Of a stretch of 64,000 nt of DNA, positions 63,359 to 64,000 are shown piece after piece. The stretch covers positions 54,334 through 118,333 of the forward strand of contig JAKSYS010000111.1 in NCBI GenBank assembly GCA_022925895.1, in the 5' to 3' direction. This DNA is from Fragilaria crotonensis (taxonomy: Eukaryota; Bacillariophyta; Fragilariophyceae; Fragilariales; Fragilariaceae). The first letter of the stretch is position 1; each line of letters opens with the position of its first letter. The notes beneath the pieces are model-generated. The model worked only from the letters and a program-made list of their open reading frames with translations, had not been told where the DNA came from and did not search any database. A program made the position numbers and the translations under genes.

Positions 63359-63643
63359 TCAATTCTCGTTTTGAGATAAAGGTGGAGCGGAAGCAGAGCG
63401 GTATTTCGCAAGAGATGGGTATTTGTGCAATTCAGATGCAAAGATAAGGCGAGAAGCACCAGTAGGCGGCTCATCCCAGTGACATTCATCGGTCTTGACG
63501 GACTGGAAGAAGGCTCTTTTCCTTCCTTTGTTGTCGTAAACGAAGCGTTCAACCCATTGGTCGCCATCTCCCTTAAGATTCTGGACATCCTTGGGCATAT
63601 GCGTGGACTGTTTGGGCTGAAAGTTATCCTTGGGAGGGGGCAT
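63359..63643 (-). CDS. Small WW-domain-like protein
   Basis: A 94-residue protein. Residues 30-62 fit a WW fold: W at DQWVERF, an aromatic centre FVYDNKGRKRAFF, and the second W in ECHWDEPPTGAS with the closing Pro. WW domains bind Pro-rich ligands. The spacing between the two Trp is slightly long, so a divergent WW is likely. The rest is basic and Pro/Ser-rich, without membrane segments. The start is the first ATG (MPPPKDNFQP). A slightly longer upstream exon cannot be excluded. Confidence 0.6.
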   Translation of the reverse strand: MPPPKDNFQPKQSTHMPKDVQNLKGDGDQWVERFVYDNKGRKRAFFQSVKTDECHWDEPPTGASRLIFASELHKYPSLAKYRSASAPPLSQNEN

Positions 63644-64000
63644 GATGTAGGAGATTGTGGTGATCTCTGTACTAAATTGTGAGATGCATGAGATCGACTT
63701 GATCGAATTTCAAACTTTTTTCAAATTCTCTGAACCAGGAAATGGAATTCTACGTCGAGCAAGCCGGTTGTATATAAATTGTTTAGAGGTTGAGTCGTAT
63801 GCATACTACTTTTATGCATTCAAGTTCATACGATACCAGGAGTACACACGTACCAGAACCTTGTACGAGTACTCTAGTAAAATAGGGGTACCTGGTACTT
63901 GTACTCGGAGCTCGGAGTGTGTACCAGTTAGTCCCAGTGAATGTCCAACATCTTGGTTGCGGGTTGCGGATAGAAGTTTATCAACCCAAAAGTGTTCACT
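63644..64000. promoter_or_regulatory. Upstream region of the WW-type gene
   Basis: Contains a cluster of GTAC motifs (63840-63925) like those in other intergenic spacers. No gene seen to the window end. Confidence 0.4.

Overview
This 64 kb window reads as nuclear DNA of a eukaryotic microalga, most likely a pennate diatom. The evidence is mixed small spliceosomal introns (63-88 nt), a Mon2-type trafficking gene, a plastid-type presequence with an AAF motif on an RNA methylase, a membrane LRR protein with a diatom-like layout, Cys-repeat zinc proteins of the kind annotated as WRKY19-like in stramenopiles, and secreted Pro/Ser/Thr- and Lys/Gly-rich wall-type proteins. The species is not determined.

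Layout. 0-11.4 kb: a tandem pair of type II membrane glycosyltransferase-like genes, the first broken; a 1.07 kb inverted-repeat element between them; then mobile-element debris, including a decayed relative of a gene carried by the next element, a Mutator-like zinc-finger ORF, and a 73-bp satellite. 11.4-20.3 kb: an 8,839-bp DNA transposon inserted in that satellite. It has terminal inverted repeats, a 2-bp TT duplication, a Plavaka/KDZ-like transposase, a convergent gene with a 2-oxoglutarate/Fe(II) dioxygenase-like motif set, and a third, two-exon gene. Removing the element and one TT restores the 73-bp period exactly. 21.0-22.5 kb: a 1.4 kb TIR element with a GCA duplication.

22.9-45.7 kb is mostly host genes: a TPR-like membrane protein, a SpoU-type methyltransferase, a redox-inactive thioredoxin-like protein, an SDR, an LRR membrane protein, Mon2, an FHA-like protein, a Cys-repeat protein and one unknown. 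A Harbinger-type MITE (TAA duplication) lies at 38.0-38.7 kb.

45.87-55.21 kb: a complete-looking 9.3 kb tyrosine-recombinase retrotransposon with Gag-like, RT-RNase H and recombinase ORFs and the split direct repeat arrangement A1 - ORFs - B1 - A2 - B2. 58.15-63.17 kb: a nine-exon secreted protein built from two homologous halves with matching exon lengths, Thr/Pro/Ala and Ser/Pro linkers and a Lys/Gly tail. A small WW-type gene follows.

Several genes, host and mobile alike, carry single-base frame breaks, some at short homopolymers. Consensus indel errors may explain part of these, so pseudogene calls based only on one frameshift are tentative. Intergenic DNA is conspicuously rich in GTAC-containing palindromes.
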